In this document: positions 27,115 to 37,011 of the stretch, piece by piece | How the letters are laid out: each line of letters opens with the position of its first letter | Numbering within the stretch: position 1 is the first letter of the stretch | Assembly: GCF_009674605.1 (NCBI RefSeq) | Contig: NZ_WKJO01000001.1 | Span: forward strand, 1,674,001 to 1,738,000 | DNA from: Haloferax litoreum | GTDB lineage: Archaea > Halobacteriota > Halobacteria > Halobacteriales > Haloferacaceae | DNA length: 64,000 nt | Reading direction: 5' to 3' | Position numbers and translations under genes: made by a program | The notes under the pieces: model-generated | Databases searched by the model: none | Told to the model about the DNA's origin: nothing | The model's input: the letters and a program-made list of their open reading frames with translations, nothing else

Positions 27115-27948
27115 TCAGTCGGCGTCGTTAGTGACGGTGTCCCGCGGCACCGGGAGGCCACCACGGACGACGAGAGCGGCGGCGACGACGAGGACGAGTG
27201 CGGCGACTGTTCCGCCGAGGTGGGCCAGTTGGAGCGTCGGACCGTACACCTGTCTGCCGGCGATGAGTAAGGCGACGACGACGACGCTCGCGGGTGCGGT
27301 GATGAATCTGAGACGCCCGTACACGTCGGCACGGGTGGTGTGAGCGGCACTCGCCCAGAGTGTCGCGGCGACGAGGGCGGCGTAGGTTGCGAGGCCGACG
27401 ACGTAGTAGGTGGCCTGCGTCAGGGGGCCGAACGAGACGAAACTGTGTGGTGCGAGGACGAGCATGATGGGTGCGCCGACGAGTGCGACGCGGATGGCGT
27501 CGGCGACGCGGGGAATCCCACGGTCGGCGAGGCCCCACGCGGCGGCGGCGACAACGGCCGTGAAGATGGACGTGGCAACGACGTAGTGCGCGGTGAGGAT
27601 GACCCACTCGTATTCGGTGACGGTGAGTGCGCCGAGGACGATTTGGAACGGGAGAATCACGGTCGCGACGACGAGTGCCCAGCGGACCCGCGCTTGGACG
27701 CCTTCGCGCCACGCTTTCACCGTCGTCCCGAGGATGAGGAACCCGGTGAGCATGGCGACGAGGCGGTGGAACCACTCGATGAAACTGCCCCAGTTGGCGG
27801 GGAACAGGCCCAGGAACCCGTCACAGAACGGCCAGCGACCGGCACACGTGAGACCGGCACCCGAGGCGGCGGTGTAGACCCCGAGGACCATCAGGATGCC
27901 CGTCATCGCGGCGGCCCCCGCGAGGAGGCGGCGAAGCCGAGGTGTCAT
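27115..27948 (-). CDS. ctaA: Heme A synthase (COX15/CtaA family)
   Basis: A 277-residue integral membrane protein converting heme O to heme A for aa3-type terminal oxidases. Eight hydrophobic helices are predicted. The N-terminal half carries the cysteine pair Cys35/Cys42 (LTCAGRWPFCDG) and Glu58/His61 (EWFHRLVA). Further heme-ligand candidates are His in LTAHYVVA, APHSFVSF and LQLAHLGG. This is the CtaA pattern in the compact haloarchaeal length. Start at ATG 27948. Confidence 0.9.
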   Translation of the reverse strand: MTPRLRRLLAGAAAMTGILMVLGVYTAASGAGLTCAGRWPFCDGFLGLFPANWGSFIEWFHRLVAMLTGFLILGTTVKAWREGVQARVRWALVVATVILPFQIVLGALTVTEYEWVILTAHYVVATSIFTAVVAAAAWGLADRGIPRVADAIRVALVGAPIMLVLAPHSFVSFGPLTQATYYVVGLATYAALVAATLWASAAHTTRADVYGRLRFITAPASVVVVALLIAGRQVYGPTLQLAHLGGTVAALVLVVAAALVVRGGLPVPRDTVTNDAD

Positions 27949-28031
27949 ACGCGGGGGTCAGGCCTGCGCGAACTTATATCTCGTAGGTACGTGGTTCGAA
28001 AAGCCATCAGTTTGTCAGTTCGTAGAGGGCG

Positions 28032-29003
28032 TCACACTGCGTCGATGTGCAGGTCGACGACGCGCCCTGTTTCGTCGATTGTCACGTCGATTCGGTCACC
28101 ATCGACAGCGGCGCTGACCCGGATTTCGAGCGGGTCTTCGGAGGCGACGCGCCGTTCGAGGATGGTCTTCGAGACGGTGAGCCAGTCGTGGCCCCACACG
28201 TCGTCGTGGCCACGCTCGTGATAGAACGCCTCTGCGGACGGGTGAGTGAACATCTGGCTCTCGCACGGAATCTCGAAGTTCATGTGGCAGATGTCGCAGA
28301 TGTGGTGGAACCGAATCGGGAATATCGTGTGACACGTCGAACACACGTGGCCGTCGGGAGCATCGTGACTCTCACAAATCGACGGTGTGATGCTGACCGT
28401 CCCGGTACACTCGGGACAGACACCCTCCATCATCGTCTGGAACTTGTGATTAATCCAGATTTGTTGTGCTTCGTAGACCTGCTTCAGTGACCGATGTCTC
28501 AGACCGGTCGGCGGGAGAAACTCCGTCGCACTCAGGCATCCGCGTGGCATCCCAACCGTCTGGAATGCGCCTTCACAGGCGGTGCACCGGACGGCCAAGA
28601 AGTCCAGCGTTCGTTCGGTCCCGTACTCGAGTACGACCTGCCCACCACACAGCGGACAGGGGTCGTCGACGGGTTCGGAGTCGAACACGACGTCGCCACC
28701 GAACGACTCCGCCAGGACGGTTCTCATAGTCCGTTCGCCCGCCCGCGTGATGACGTACCCGTCTTCGGTCCGATGGACGAACTCGTCGAGCAGCTGTTTG
28801 AGGTGGTAGTTGAACTGTGATCCATCTTTCACCCCGACCCGTCTCCGTAGTTCTGCGAACGAGAGCGTCTGCTGTGGGATGTGTTCAGTCGGCTCTCGTT
28901 CTTTCCAGAGTTCGTGCAGAATCCCGAGTCGGGTCTGGTGGCCGAGGGCCGCAAAGGCTGCCTCCGGGCCGGTGCCCGCGCCTCGTGATATATGGACTGC
29001 CAA
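28032..29003 (-). CDS. Winged-helix regulator with multiple zinc knuckles
   Basis: A 323-residue ArsR-like DNA-binding protein. The winged helix covers about residues 12-95 (FAALGHQTRLGILHELWK, then QFNYHLKQLLDEFV). It is followed by Cys-rich ribbons: CPLCGG with CTAC, CPECTG, CSTCHTIFP and HHICDICHMNFEIPC, making several putative zinc sites. A C-terminal beta region (ISAAVDGDRIDVTIDETG-like) closes the protein. The start is an unusual TTG at 29003, chosen because AGGTGAG lies 6-12 bases upstream. A TTTATT at about 29052-29057 may be the TATA box. The signal sensed is unknown. Confidence 0.83.
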   Translation of the reverse strand: MAVHISRGAGTGPEAAFAALGHQTRLGILHELWKEREPTEHIPQQTLSFAELRRRVGVKDGSQFNYHLKQLLDEFVHRTEDGYVITRAGERTMRTVLAESFGGDVVFDSEPVDDPCPLCGGQVVLEYGTERTLDFLAVRCTACEGAFQTVGMPRGCLSATEFLPPTGLRHRSLKQVYEAQQIWINHKFQTMMEGVCPECTGTVSITPSICESHDAPDGHVCSTCHTIFPIRFHHICDICHMNFEIPCESQMFTHPSAEAFYHERGHDDVWGHDWLTVSKTILERRVASEDPLEIRVSAAVDGDRIDVTIDETGRVVDLHIDAV

Positions 29004-29261
29004 TGCGTCTCACCTGATTACTCTTGGCCATGAGACACGTTAACAGTTGTCAATAAAACACGACCGTTTGTGATTTTCACTGTCACACGCGTGCTGCGTT
29101 CAGTGACACATCACCGCCGTCGTCACGAGCGCACATATTTGGAACTCGATATGTATGACAAGACTCCGATGTAAATCAATTTCAGTTCAGGTATTGATAG
29201 AAATGTTTTTCAGCGAACATATTTCCCCACGACGAGCGTACATCTGACTGGGGGGAAAGAG

Positions 29262-29704
29262 ATGAAGCAAGTGTGGCTCACGAGGGGGTTCGTGACGCTC
29301 TGTGTGGTGTGTGGTCTCCTCGTCGCCGGTGTCGGGCCGGTGGCGGCGGATGAAATAGCAACTGGGGACGCGGTGCCGTGCGACCTCCTATTCGAATCAG
29401 CGTACGCGGAAATCGATTCGCTCACGGCGGGGGTGTTGGTCGACTACGACAACGAAGTGGACGTAATCGCGTCGGTTCAGGCGATTGCGTCCCAACTCGC
29501 TTTCGACGCCGAACGGAACGAATGTTCGCCTGCATCGACGACTGCACCGGTGAACTAGCCGTCCGCTGGCGGCGACTCGTTTTCTGAGAAGCCGGTTCAA
29601 GCGGTGACGCTCACCGCCGAAGAACAGACTGTCGAAGCGTTCGGCAGGGATATCACCGACCTGTCGGCCAAGGCGCGGGCGGAATTCCGCGCAAGGACGA
29701 CCTG
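29262..29704 (+). pseudogene. Decayed secreted-protein gene (nonsense plus probable frameshift)
   Basis: The first 98 codons encode a clear Sec signal (residues 1-29, ending VAAD) and an acidic mature part with two Cys. A TAG at 29556-29558 stops the frame, but the same frame continues with haloarchaeal-type codons for 48 more residues (SFSEKPVQAVTLTAEEQTVE ...) to TGA 29702. From about 29672 another frame stays open and acidic (EAVDFFTDDADDDTAL) up to the next gene, suggesting a frameshift as well. No family recognised. The first part could still be expressed as a 98-residue secreted protein. Confidence 0.5.
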
Positions 29705-29839
29705 AGCGGTACTATTCGGGGGGAAGCGGTCGATTTTTTCACAGACGATGCCGACGACGACACCGCGCTTTCGTCGCCACGCACGGTCACCCCAGAGACG
29801 AGTCGTCCCATTCAAGTCTGTTCAGTTGGACCGCGGGAT

Positions 29840-30946
29840 ATGAACGAGCGACTCGCATCTCGGGCCGAGCGACTCGACGCGTACCTCGACGACCACGACG
29901 TCGAGGCCGTCTGGTTCGCCCGCCCGAACTCGTTTGCGTGGCTTCTCGGTGGGGACAACGTCGTCGACCGTGACTCGCCGGTCGGCGTCGCCGCCGCAGG
30001 GTACGACGGCGACGAGTTCCACGTCGTGACCGACAACATCGAAGCGACCCGCCTCCTCCACGAAGAAGTCCCGCACGAGGACGTTCGAATCCACCAGTAC
30101 CAGTGGTACGAAGGCTCTCTGGCCTCGGGCGTCGCCACCGTCTCACCGACGCCGGCAGCGGCCGATTTCGACGTTCCGGGCTTCGCCGACGTGGACGCCG
30201 CTGAACTCCGGCAACCACTCTCTGACGACGATATCGACGCGTATCGGGAACTCGGCCGCGACGTGGCGAGCGCCGTCGAACGGGTGTGTCGGGAACTCGA
30301 ACAGGAAGATTTGGAGACTGAAGTCGCCTCGGGTCTCCGGGTCACGCTCGGAGCCATGGGCATCGAGACGCCCGTCACCCTCGTCGGCGGCAGTCGACGC
30401 GCCCAGAAGTACCGCCACTACACGCCGAAACAGGAACGCCTCGGTGACTACGCCCTCGTCTCCGTCACGGCCCAGCGAGACGGCCTCTACGCGAGTTGTA
30501 CGCGGACCGTCGCATTCGACGCACCCGACTGGCTGGAGTCGCGTCACGAGAAGACGATGCGCGTCGAGACGAACGCACTCGCGGCGACACAGCGAGTAGC
30601 AGACGACGGTGGAACCGCCGGCGACGTGTTCGACGCCATCCGCGACGCCTACGACGCCGTCGGAGAGTCCGACGAGTGGTTGAACCACCATCAGGGAGGT
30701 GCCGCCGGGTTCGCCGGACGCGAGTGGTTCGCGAAACCCGATGCCGACGACCCAGTTCTCGAACCGATGGGCTACGCCTACAACCCGACCATCGAGGGCG
30801 CAAAGAGCGAGGACACCGTTCTCGTCACCGGCGACGACGTCGAAGTACTGACCACGACGGGGCAGTGGCCGACGCAGACTGTCACGGACGAGACCGGTTC
30901 GGTCGAACTCGAACGGCACGGAATCCTTCACCTCGATACGGAATAA
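29840..30946 (+). CDS. M24-like (Xaa-Pro peptidase homologue) protein with altered metal site
   Basis: A 368-residue protein with the creatinase N-terminal domain (1-130) and the M24 pita-bread fold. Compared with prolidase, the two metal Asp residues are replaced by Ser (VIDLG becomes LVSVTA, NSDITR becomes YASCTR), and the first metal Glu (TIEPG) becomes Asn (AYNPT). The His (NHHQGG) and last Glu (KSEDTVLV) remain. The HHQGG/NPTIxGxKSEDT pattern marks a subfamily common in haloarchaea and usually annotated as Xaa-Pro peptidase. Catalysis by the usual dinuclear mechanism is doubtful; a creatinase-like metal-free hydrolase or a binding role is possible. Confidence 0.85.
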   Translation: MNERLASRAERLDAYLDDHDVEAVWFARPNSFAWLLGGDNVVDRDSPVGVAAAGYDGDEFHVVTDNIEATRLLHEEVPHEDVRIHQYQWYEGSLASGVATVSPTPAAADFDVPGFADVDAAELRQPLSDDDIDAYRELGRDVASAVERVCRELEQEDLETEVASGLRVTLGAMGIETPVTLVGGSRRAQKYRHYTPKQERLGDYALVSVTAQRDGLYASCTRTVAFDAPDWLESRHEKTMRVETNALAATQRVADDGGTAGDVFDAIRDAYDAVGESDEWLNHHQGGAAGFAGREWFAKPDADDPVLEPMGYAYNPTIEGAKSEDTVLVTGDDVEVLTTTGQWPTQTVTDETGSVELERHGILHLDTE

Positions 30947-31077
30947 TTTTCGGCCCGGTTTGGCTCGGACACCCCGTCGACACCCGCCCGCCGTCTGGCG
31001 GGAATTCGACGCCCGTCGAAATCAATATTCGACGGTGTTGGATAGTTTTTTCCCCTCTGCGTGAGGAGGTGTGAACC

Positions 31078-33333
31078 ATGGGACTGGACGACGACTCACG
31101 GGACTATCACCGGCAAGACCCGCCGGGTAAAATCGAGATTGCGACGACAAAACCGACGAACACACAGCGAGACCTGAGCCTCGCGTATTCGCCCGGCGTG
31201 GCGGCACCGTGCCGTGACATCGCGGACGACGAAGACGCAGCGTACGAGTACACCTCGAAGGGCAACCTCGTCGGTGTCGTCTCGAACGGGACGGCCGTCC
31301 TCGGCCTCGGAGATATCGGCGCACAGGCGTCCAAACCCGTCATGGAGGGGAAGGGCGTCCTGTTCAAGCGCTTCGCCGACATCGACGTGTTCGACGTCGA
31401 ACTCGACATCACCGACGTGGACGACTTCGTCGCCGCCACGAAGGCCATGGAACCGACGTTCGGGGGCATCAACCTCGAAGACATCAAAGCGCCGGAGTGC
31501 TTCGAAATCGAGCAACAACTCCGCGAGCAGATGGACATCCCCGTCTTCCACGACGACCAGCACGGCACGGCCATCATCTCCGGTGCCGCCCTGCTCAACG
31601 CGGCGGACATCGTCGACAAGGACCTCGACGACCTCGAAATCGTCTTCTCTGGTGCGGGCGCGTCTGCGCTCGCGACGGCACGGTTCTACGTCTCACTCGG
31701 GGCGAAGAAAGAGAACATCACGATGTGCGACTCCTCGGGTATCATCACCGAGTCGCGTGTCGAGGCGGGCGACGTCAACAAGTACAAAGCCGAGTTCGCT
31801 CAGCCAGTCGACGAGGGTGACCTCGCGGACGCGATGGCCGGTGCGGACGTGTTCGCCGGCCTCTCCGTCGGCGGCATCGTCTCCCAAGAGATGGTCCGGT
31901 CGATGGCGAACGACCCAATCATCTTCGCGATGGCGAACCCGGACCCCGAAATCACCTACGAGGACGCCAAGAGTGCCCGCGACGACACGGTCATCATGGC
32001 GACGGGTCGCTCTGACTACCCGAATCAGGTGAACAACGTCCTCGGGTTCCCGTTCATCTTCCGCGGCGCACTCGACGTGCGTGCGACGGAGATAAACGAG
32101 GCCATGAAGCGTGCCGCCGCCGAGGCACTCGCCGAACTCGCCCGACAGGACGTGCCCGACGCCGTCGTCAAAGCCTACGGCGACCACCCACTCCAGTTCG
32201 GTCCCGACTACCTCATCCCCAAACCGCTGGACCCCCGCGTGCTGTTCGAAGTCGCACCCGCCGTCGCACAGGCGGCGATGACCTCCGGTGCCGCCCGCAA
32301 GCGCCTCGACATGAACGAGTACCGCGAACGCCTCGAAGCGCGTCTCGGGAAGTCCCGCGAGATGATGCGCGTCGTCCTCAACAAGGCGAAGTCGAACCCC
32401 AAGCGTGTCGCTCTCGCCGAAGGGTCCAACGAGAAGATGATTCGCGCGGCCTACCAGATGCAAGAAGAGGGTATCGCCCACCCCATCCTCATCGGTAACA
32501 CGAAGGTCATCCTCCGGAAGGCCGAGGAACTGGGCCTCGACTTCGACCCCACCATCGCCAACCCGCGTGACGGCGAGTGGGACCACTACGCCGACCGACT
32601 GTACGACCTCCGCAAGCGCAAGGGCCTCACGGAATCTGAGGCCGCAGAACTCGTCCGCCGCGACTCCAACTACTTCGCCAGCGTCATGGTGGAGATGGGC
32701 GACGCCGACGCGATGCTCACGGGGCTGACTCACCACTACCCCGGTGGACTTCGCCCGCCGCTACAGGTCATCGGCACGGCCGAAGACGCGAACTACGCCG
32801 CCGGTGTCTACATGATGACGTTCAAGAACCGCGTCGTCTTCTGCGCCGACACGACGGTCAACCTCGACCCCGACGAGGAGATTCTCGCAGAGATTACGAA
32901 ACACACGGCCGAACTGGCCCGTCGGTTCAACGTCGAACCGCGCGCCGCACTCCTGTCGTACTCCAACTTCGGCAGTGTCCGCAACGAGGGCACCGCCAAA
33001 CCCCGCGACGCGGCCAATCTGCTGCAAGACGACCCAGAGGTGGACTTCCCCGTCGACGGCGAGATGCAGGCCGACACGGCACTCGTCGAAGACATCCTCA
33101 CAGGGACCTACGACTTCTCGGACCTCGACGAACCGGCGAACGTCCTCGTGTTCCCGAACCTCGAAGCGGGCAACATCGGCTACAAACTCCTCCAGCGCCT
33201 CGGCGGCGCAGAGGCCATCGGCCCGATGCTCGTCGGCATGAACAAGCCAGTGCACGTCCTCCAGCGCGGTGACGAAGTGAAGGACATCGTCAACCTCGCG
33301 GCGACAGCCGTCGTCGACGCGCAAGAGGAGTAA
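31078..33333 (+). CDS. maeB: NADP-type malic enzyme with phosphotransacetylase-like domain
   Basis: A 751-residue fused protein. The N-terminal malic enzyme part (about 1-410) decarboxylates malate to pyruvate with reduction of NAD(P). It contains the catalytic Tyr ([11 protein letters not shown]), Lys ([11 protein letters not shown]), metal-binding EQQ...FHDDQHGTA and the nucleotide fold [16 protein letters not shown]. The C-terminal part (about 425-750) is a phosphate acetyltransferase-like domain ([18 protein letters not shown] ... [19 protein letters not shown]), as in MaeB proteins where it binds acetyl-CoA and regulates activity. It links the TCA cycle with gluconeogenesis and lipid precursor supply. 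Confidence 0.96.
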   Translation: MGLDDDSRDYHRQDPPGKIEIATTKPTNTQRDLSLAYSPGVAAPCRDIADDEDAAYEYTSKGNLVGVVSNGTAVLGLGDIGAQASKPVMEGKGVLFKRFADIDVFDVELDITDVDDFVAATKAMEPTFGGINLEDIKAPECFEIEQQLREQMDIPVFHDDQHGTAIISGAALLNAADIVDKDLDDLEIVFSGAGASALATARFYVSLGAKKENITMCDSSGIITESRVEAGDVNKYKAEFAQPVDEGDLADAMAGADVFAGLSVGGIVSQEMVRSMANDPIIFAMANPDPEITYEDAKSARDDTVIMATGRSDYPNQVNNVLGFPFIFRGALDVRATEINEAMKRAAAEALAELARQDVPDAVVKAYGDHPLQFGPDYLIPKPLDPRVLFEVAPAVAQAAMTSGAARKRLDMNEYRERLEARLGKSREMMRVVLNKAKSNPKRVALAEGSNEKMIRAAYQMQEEGIAHPILIGNTKVILRKAEELGLDFDPTIANPRDGEWDHYADRLYDLRKRKGLTESEAAELVRRDSNYFASVMVEMGDADAMLTGLTHHYPGGLRPPLQVIGTAEDANYAAGVYMMTFKNRVVFCADTTVNLDPDEEILAEITKHTAELARRFNVEPRAALLSYSNFGSVRNEGTAKPRDAANLLQDDPEVDFPVDGEMQADTALVEDILTGTYDFSDLDEPANVLVFPNLEAGNIGYKLLQRLGGAEAIGPMLVGMNKPVHVLQRGDEVKDIVNLAATAVVDAQEE

Positions 33334-33616
33334 CGTTCTCCGTTTTTTGTCCACCGTGAGACGACTTGCGTCTCACGAGCCTTCGTTCGCGACCGCTCAC
33401 AGAGGCAGACTTTTGCGACGAGGGTGAGCGGAGCGACCCCCCGGAAACGATGGTCGTCAACGGGTTCTGGTGTCCTCCCAACAGGTGGGGACATTGGGGC
33501 TGTTGCTCGTCATCGGTCTCCGGTTGACGAGTCGAGGAGTTGGAGTCTGAGAACGCGAGAGACTGCCGTGACCGCCCGTGTTTTCGGTCCGAGTAAAGCG
33601 GACCAAACGGGAGACG
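33334..33616. other. Intergenic region with a T-run and hairpin
   Basis: The convergent genes maeB and the RNase H-like gene are separated by 283 bp without a credible reading frame. T6 at 33343-33348 just after the maeB stop is a likely archaeal terminator. A perfect 8-bp hairpin (GTGAGACG, loop ACTTG, CGTCTCAC) follows at 33356-33376. Confidence 0.55.
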
Positions 33617-34252
33617 CTAGTCGTCGCTTGCGTGCCCTTCGCACCGCGATGGTGGGAGATAACTCACGTCGTTGTCCGATTCGAATCCGAGTGGTTCCGG
33701 GAGCACACATCGGTCTGGTTTCCGATTGACGTGTTCGTACTCTCTCGGTGAGTTCGCGAGTGGATGTGCCGGGTTCTCCCGACTGTCGATGCGGGCGGCG
33801 CGGACTTCCCCGAAGCCGGCGATTCGCGCTTGAATCCCCCGCCAGTGGTGTTCACTGCCTGTGGGGACGACGATTCGTTTCGGCGACTTCCAGTCGGGGT
33901 GGTCTCCGGCGAGCACCGCGTTGTTGACGTTCGCGGCCAGGTCGTCGTGGTCGACGAGGACGCCGACCCGGGCACCCGGCGGTGCACGGTGGGCGAGTAC
34001 GTCTAACCCGAGGTGGAGCGCGCGATACTCGGAGATATTGTTGTTCGGCGCAACGTCTTGGAATGCGATACGGGCGACTCGCTCGCCGTCACGGGTCTCT
34101 ATTACGACACCGAGTCCGCCGCCGTTCGGTCGATACGACCCGTCCGTCGCGACGTAGAAGTGACGGTGATGGGTCCGCGGCGGGTGCGCGATGTGCGGCG
34201 TTGGCGACTCGTCGAACAGGTCCCTGAGGGTGGGACGGCCGGTCACGGCCAT
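33617..34252 (-). CDS. RNase H-like (type 1) protein
   Basis: A 211-residue protein with the RNase HI fold at about 35-180. Active-site positions: Asp in YVATDGSYRPNGGG, Glu in NISEYRALHLGL and Asp in VLVDHDD. The fourth position, normally Asp in the RxxNxxADxLA motif, appears as His (RENPAHPLA). RNase HI enzymes remove RNA from RNA-DNA hybrids. The C-terminal 40 residues are Arg/Asp-rich and not part of the core. A CTTATTA on the minus strand about 28 bases upstream of ATG 34252 supports a leaderless start. Confidence 0.82.
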   Translation of the reverse strand: MAVTGRPTLRDLFDESPTPHIAHPPRTHHRHFYVATDGSYRPNGGGLGVVIETRDGERVARIAFQDVAPNNNISEYRALHLGLDVLAHRAPPGARVGVLVDHDDLAANVNNAVLAGDHPDWKSPKRIVVPTGSEHHWRGIQARIAGFGEVRAARIDSRENPAHPLANSPREYEHVNRKPDRCVLPEPLGFESDNDVSYLPPSRCEGHASDD

Positions 34253-34403
34253 ACGAATCGTTCCGCGATGGGAGCTAATAAGCGTACCCCGTGTTGGAGG
34301 TGGGAGCACACTATGTTATATGGTACCGATATATAGAGTCGGTTCTGAAGATTCGCCGTCCGTAGGCAATGGATATAAGAACGACCGACTCAATCTACCT
34401 GCG

Positions 34404-35993
34404 ATGACTGATAACAATTCACATATTGGCAGGCGAACGTATCTCAAGTTAGCAGGGGGCGCAGCAGCGTCTGCCGCACTCGCGGGATGTGCGGGTGGCG
34501 GCGGTGAAGAGACGACCACCACACCGACGCCGGAAGAGACGAGTGAGCCGTTCGACGTGACGATTACGCAGGGCCAGATGCCCTCCGGTCTCGACCCGCA
34601 GGACCACCGTGAGACGCCGACAGACATCGTCGTCCTGCACGCGTACGAAGGTGTACTGACTCGTGACGCCGTCGGTGCCGTCCAGCAGGCACTCTCGACG
34701 AACTACGAGCGAATCGAGGGCGAAAACGCCGTGCGGTTCGATATCCGCGAGGGCGTCACCTTCCACAACGGCGACGAACTCACTCCCGAAGACGTTGCCT
34801 ACAGCATCAACCGCGTCGTGGACGAGAACGTCGGCTTTGCGAGTCCGCAGAGCGACCAACTCGCCGGGGTCGCCGGCGCAGAGGTCATCGAAGGCGAGAG
34901 GGCCGTCAAGGTCAACAACACGTCGCTCAATCCCATCGTGTTCTCCGAGTTCGCGACCTACCTCGACGTCATGCAGCAGTCGTGGGTCGAAGAGAACGAC
35001 AAGGCGTTCATCAGCCAGAACATGAACGGCACGGGTCCGTTCCAACTCGACTCCTACACCGAAGACGAGGAAGTCGTCCTCACGCGCTACGAGGACTACT
35101 GGCAGGACCCCGCCGCAGTCGATACGCTCACGTTCCGCGCCGCGTCCGAGGCGAGTACGCGCGTGAACCAACTCCTGCAAGGCGAGACGGACGTCATCGT
35201 CAACGTCCCGCCGCAGGAGGTCGAGCGTGTCAACAACTCCGAAGGTGCGCGGGTCGCCGCAGCACCGTCCACGCGTATCATCTACAACGCGATGCGCTAC
35301 GACCTCGAACCGTTCGACTCGGTCGAGTTCCGGCAAGCGATGAACTACGCCATCGACTTAGAGAGCATCGTTCAGAACGTCCTCGGTGGGTTCGGTGCCG
35401 CGACGAGTCAACCGACGCTCCCCGAGTTCGTCGGCCACAACGCCGACCTCGACCCGTACCCGTACGACCCGGACCAGGCAGAACAACTCGTCGAAGACTC
35501 CGGCTACGCCGGTGCGGAAATCGAGCTTCACACGCCGGTCGGTCGCTACCTGAAAGACCTCGAAATAGCGCAGGCAGTCGCCGGCTACATCGACGAACTC
35601 CCGAACGTGACGGCGACGGTTCGCCAACGCGACTTCGGGTCCCTCGTCGACGAACTCCTCGCGGGGTCCATCGAGGCGCGTCCGCCGTGGTTCCTCATCG
35701 GTTGGGGTGAAGCAACCTTCGACGGTGGCCTCGTCATGCAGGCGCTTCTCGCATCTGACGGGACGCTCACGACCTGGCAGAACGAAGAGTTCGACTCACT
35801 CCTCGAACAGGCCGGCAACCAATCTGGCGACGAACGCGATGCGACGCTGCAAGAAGCCAACGCGCTGGCGCACGAAGAGTGTCCGTGGATCTTCCTGAAC
35901 CAACAGTTCAGTGTCTACGGTGTCAACGACTCCATCGCGTGGGAGGCCCGCTCCGACGAGCGTATCGATGTGTACGACATGAGCCAGAAGTAG
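34404..35993 (+). CDS. dppA: Peptide ABC transporter substrate-binding lipoprotein
   Basis: A 529-residue solute-binding protein family 5 member. The Tat lipoprotein signal (GRRTYLKLAGGAAASAALAG) ends at Cys29, followed by a Thr/Glu-rich linker. Family landmarks are FDIREGVTFHNGDELTPEDV, NGTGPFQLDSYTEDEEVVL and FRQAMNYAIDLESIV. It captures di- or oligopeptides outside the cell for the downstream permeases. ATG 34404 is the only start that leaves the Tat motif near the N-terminus. First gene of the dpp operon, four bases before dppB. Confidence 0.93.
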   Translation: MTDNNSHIGRRTYLKLAGGAAASAALAGCAGGGGEETTTTPTPEETSEPFDVTITQGQMPSGLDPQDHRETPTDIVVLHAYEGVLTRDAVGAVQQALSTNYERIEGENAVRFDIREGVTFHNGDELTPEDVAYSINRVVDENVGFASPQSDQLAGVAGAEVIEGERAVKVNNTSLNPIVFSEFATYLDVMQQSWVEENDKAFISQNMNGTGPFQLDSYTEDEEVVLTRYEDYWQDPAAVDTLTFRAASEASTRVNQLLQGETDVIVNVPPQEVERVNNSEGARVAAAPSTRIIYNAMRYDLEPFDSVEFRQAMNYAIDLESIVQNVLGGFGAATSQPTLPEFVGHNADLDPYPYDPDQAEQLVEDSGYAGAEIELHTPVGRYLKDLEIAQAVAGYIDELPNVTATVRQRDFGSLVDELLAGSIEARPPWFLIGWGEATFDGGLVMQALLASDGTLTTWQNEEFDSLLEQAGNQSGDERDATLQEANALAHEECPWIFLNQQFSVYGVNDSIAWEARSDERIDVYDMSQK

Positions 35994-35996
35994 TCG

Positions 35997-36995
35997 ATGT
36001 CACTGTCGAGGTTCCTCATCAAACGCTCGCTCCAGGGCCTGTTCGTCATCTGGGGGGTCATCACCGTGGTCTTCGGACTGCGGTTCATCTCGCCGGGTGA
36101 CCCGGCGAACGTCCTGTTGCCCCCGGACGTCGACCCCGAGGTCAGAGCGCAGGTCATCGCCGAACTCGGGTTGAACGAACCCCTGTACGTGCAGTACTGG
36201 GACTTCGTCTCGGGCATCCCGGTCGGCGACCTTGGCCTGTCGCTCGTGACGCGGACGCCAGTCGCAACTCGCGTCATCACGAAACTGCCGGCGACACTCG
36301 AACTCGCGATTGCGGCGACCATCGTCGCGGTCATCATCGCGATTCCGTTGGGCGTCGTCTCGGCGACGCGACGACACCAACCCGCCGACTACAGCGCGAC
36401 GGTGTTCTCGCTCGTCGGCATCAGTACGCCGAACTTCTGGCTGGGCGTGATGCTCATCCTCGTCCTCGCCGTGCAACTCAACTTGTTCCCGACGAGTCAG
36501 CGACCCATCGGCATCGATGGAATCGTGTTGCTCCTCGTCGGTGGGAACCTCAGCGCTGCATTCGACGGGTTCACCACGTGGGTGTGGCACATCACACTTC
36601 CCGCAATCACGCTCGGAACCTACTTCACCGCGCTCATCACGCGCCTCACTCGAAGCGGGATGCTCGACCAACTGGGTCAGACGTACGTTCGAGCGTCGCG
36701 AGCGAAAGGACTCCCAGAGACACTCGTCCGCTACAAGCACGCGCTTCGAAACACACTCATCCCGGTCATCACCGTCATCGGTCTCCAACTCGGTACCCTC
36801 ATCGGCGGGGCCGTCATCACGGAGGCCGTCTTCGCGTGGCCGGGACTGGGGACGCTCATCATCAACAGCATCAACGCACGCGACTGGCCGGTCTTACAGG
36901 GGTCGCTCATCGTCGTCGCGGTTGGATTCGTCCTCGTAAACATCCTCGTAGACGCGCTGTACGCCTACGTCAACCCACAGGTGGCATACGATTGA
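35997..36995 (+). CDS. dppB: Peptide ABC transporter permease DppB
   Basis: A 332-residue permease with six helices. The N-terminus MSLSRFLIKRSLQGLFVIWG is typical of the DppB/OppB family, as is the long external loop at 30-95 with FISPGDPAN. The EAA motif RASRAKGLPETLVRYKHALR contacts the ATPases. It starts four bases after the dppA stop and pairs with DppC to form the channel. Confidence 0.95.
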   Translation: MSLSRFLIKRSLQGLFVIWGVITVVFGLRFISPGDPANVLLPPDVDPEVRAQVIAELGLNEPLYVQYWDFVSGIPVGDLGLSLVTRTPVATRVITKLPATLELAIAATIVAVIIAIPLGVVSATRRHQPADYSATVFSLVGISTPNFWLGVMLILVLAVQLNLFPTSQRPIGIDGIVLLLVGGNLSAAFDGFTTWVWHITLPAITLGTYFTALITRLTRSGMLDQLGQTYVRASRAKGLPETLVRYKHALRNTLIPVITVIGLQLGTLIGGAVITEAVFAWPGLGTLIINSINARDWPVLQGSLIVVAVGFVLVNILVDALYAYVNPQVAYD

Positions 36996-37011
36996 ACCAG
37001 GTCGTTAATCG

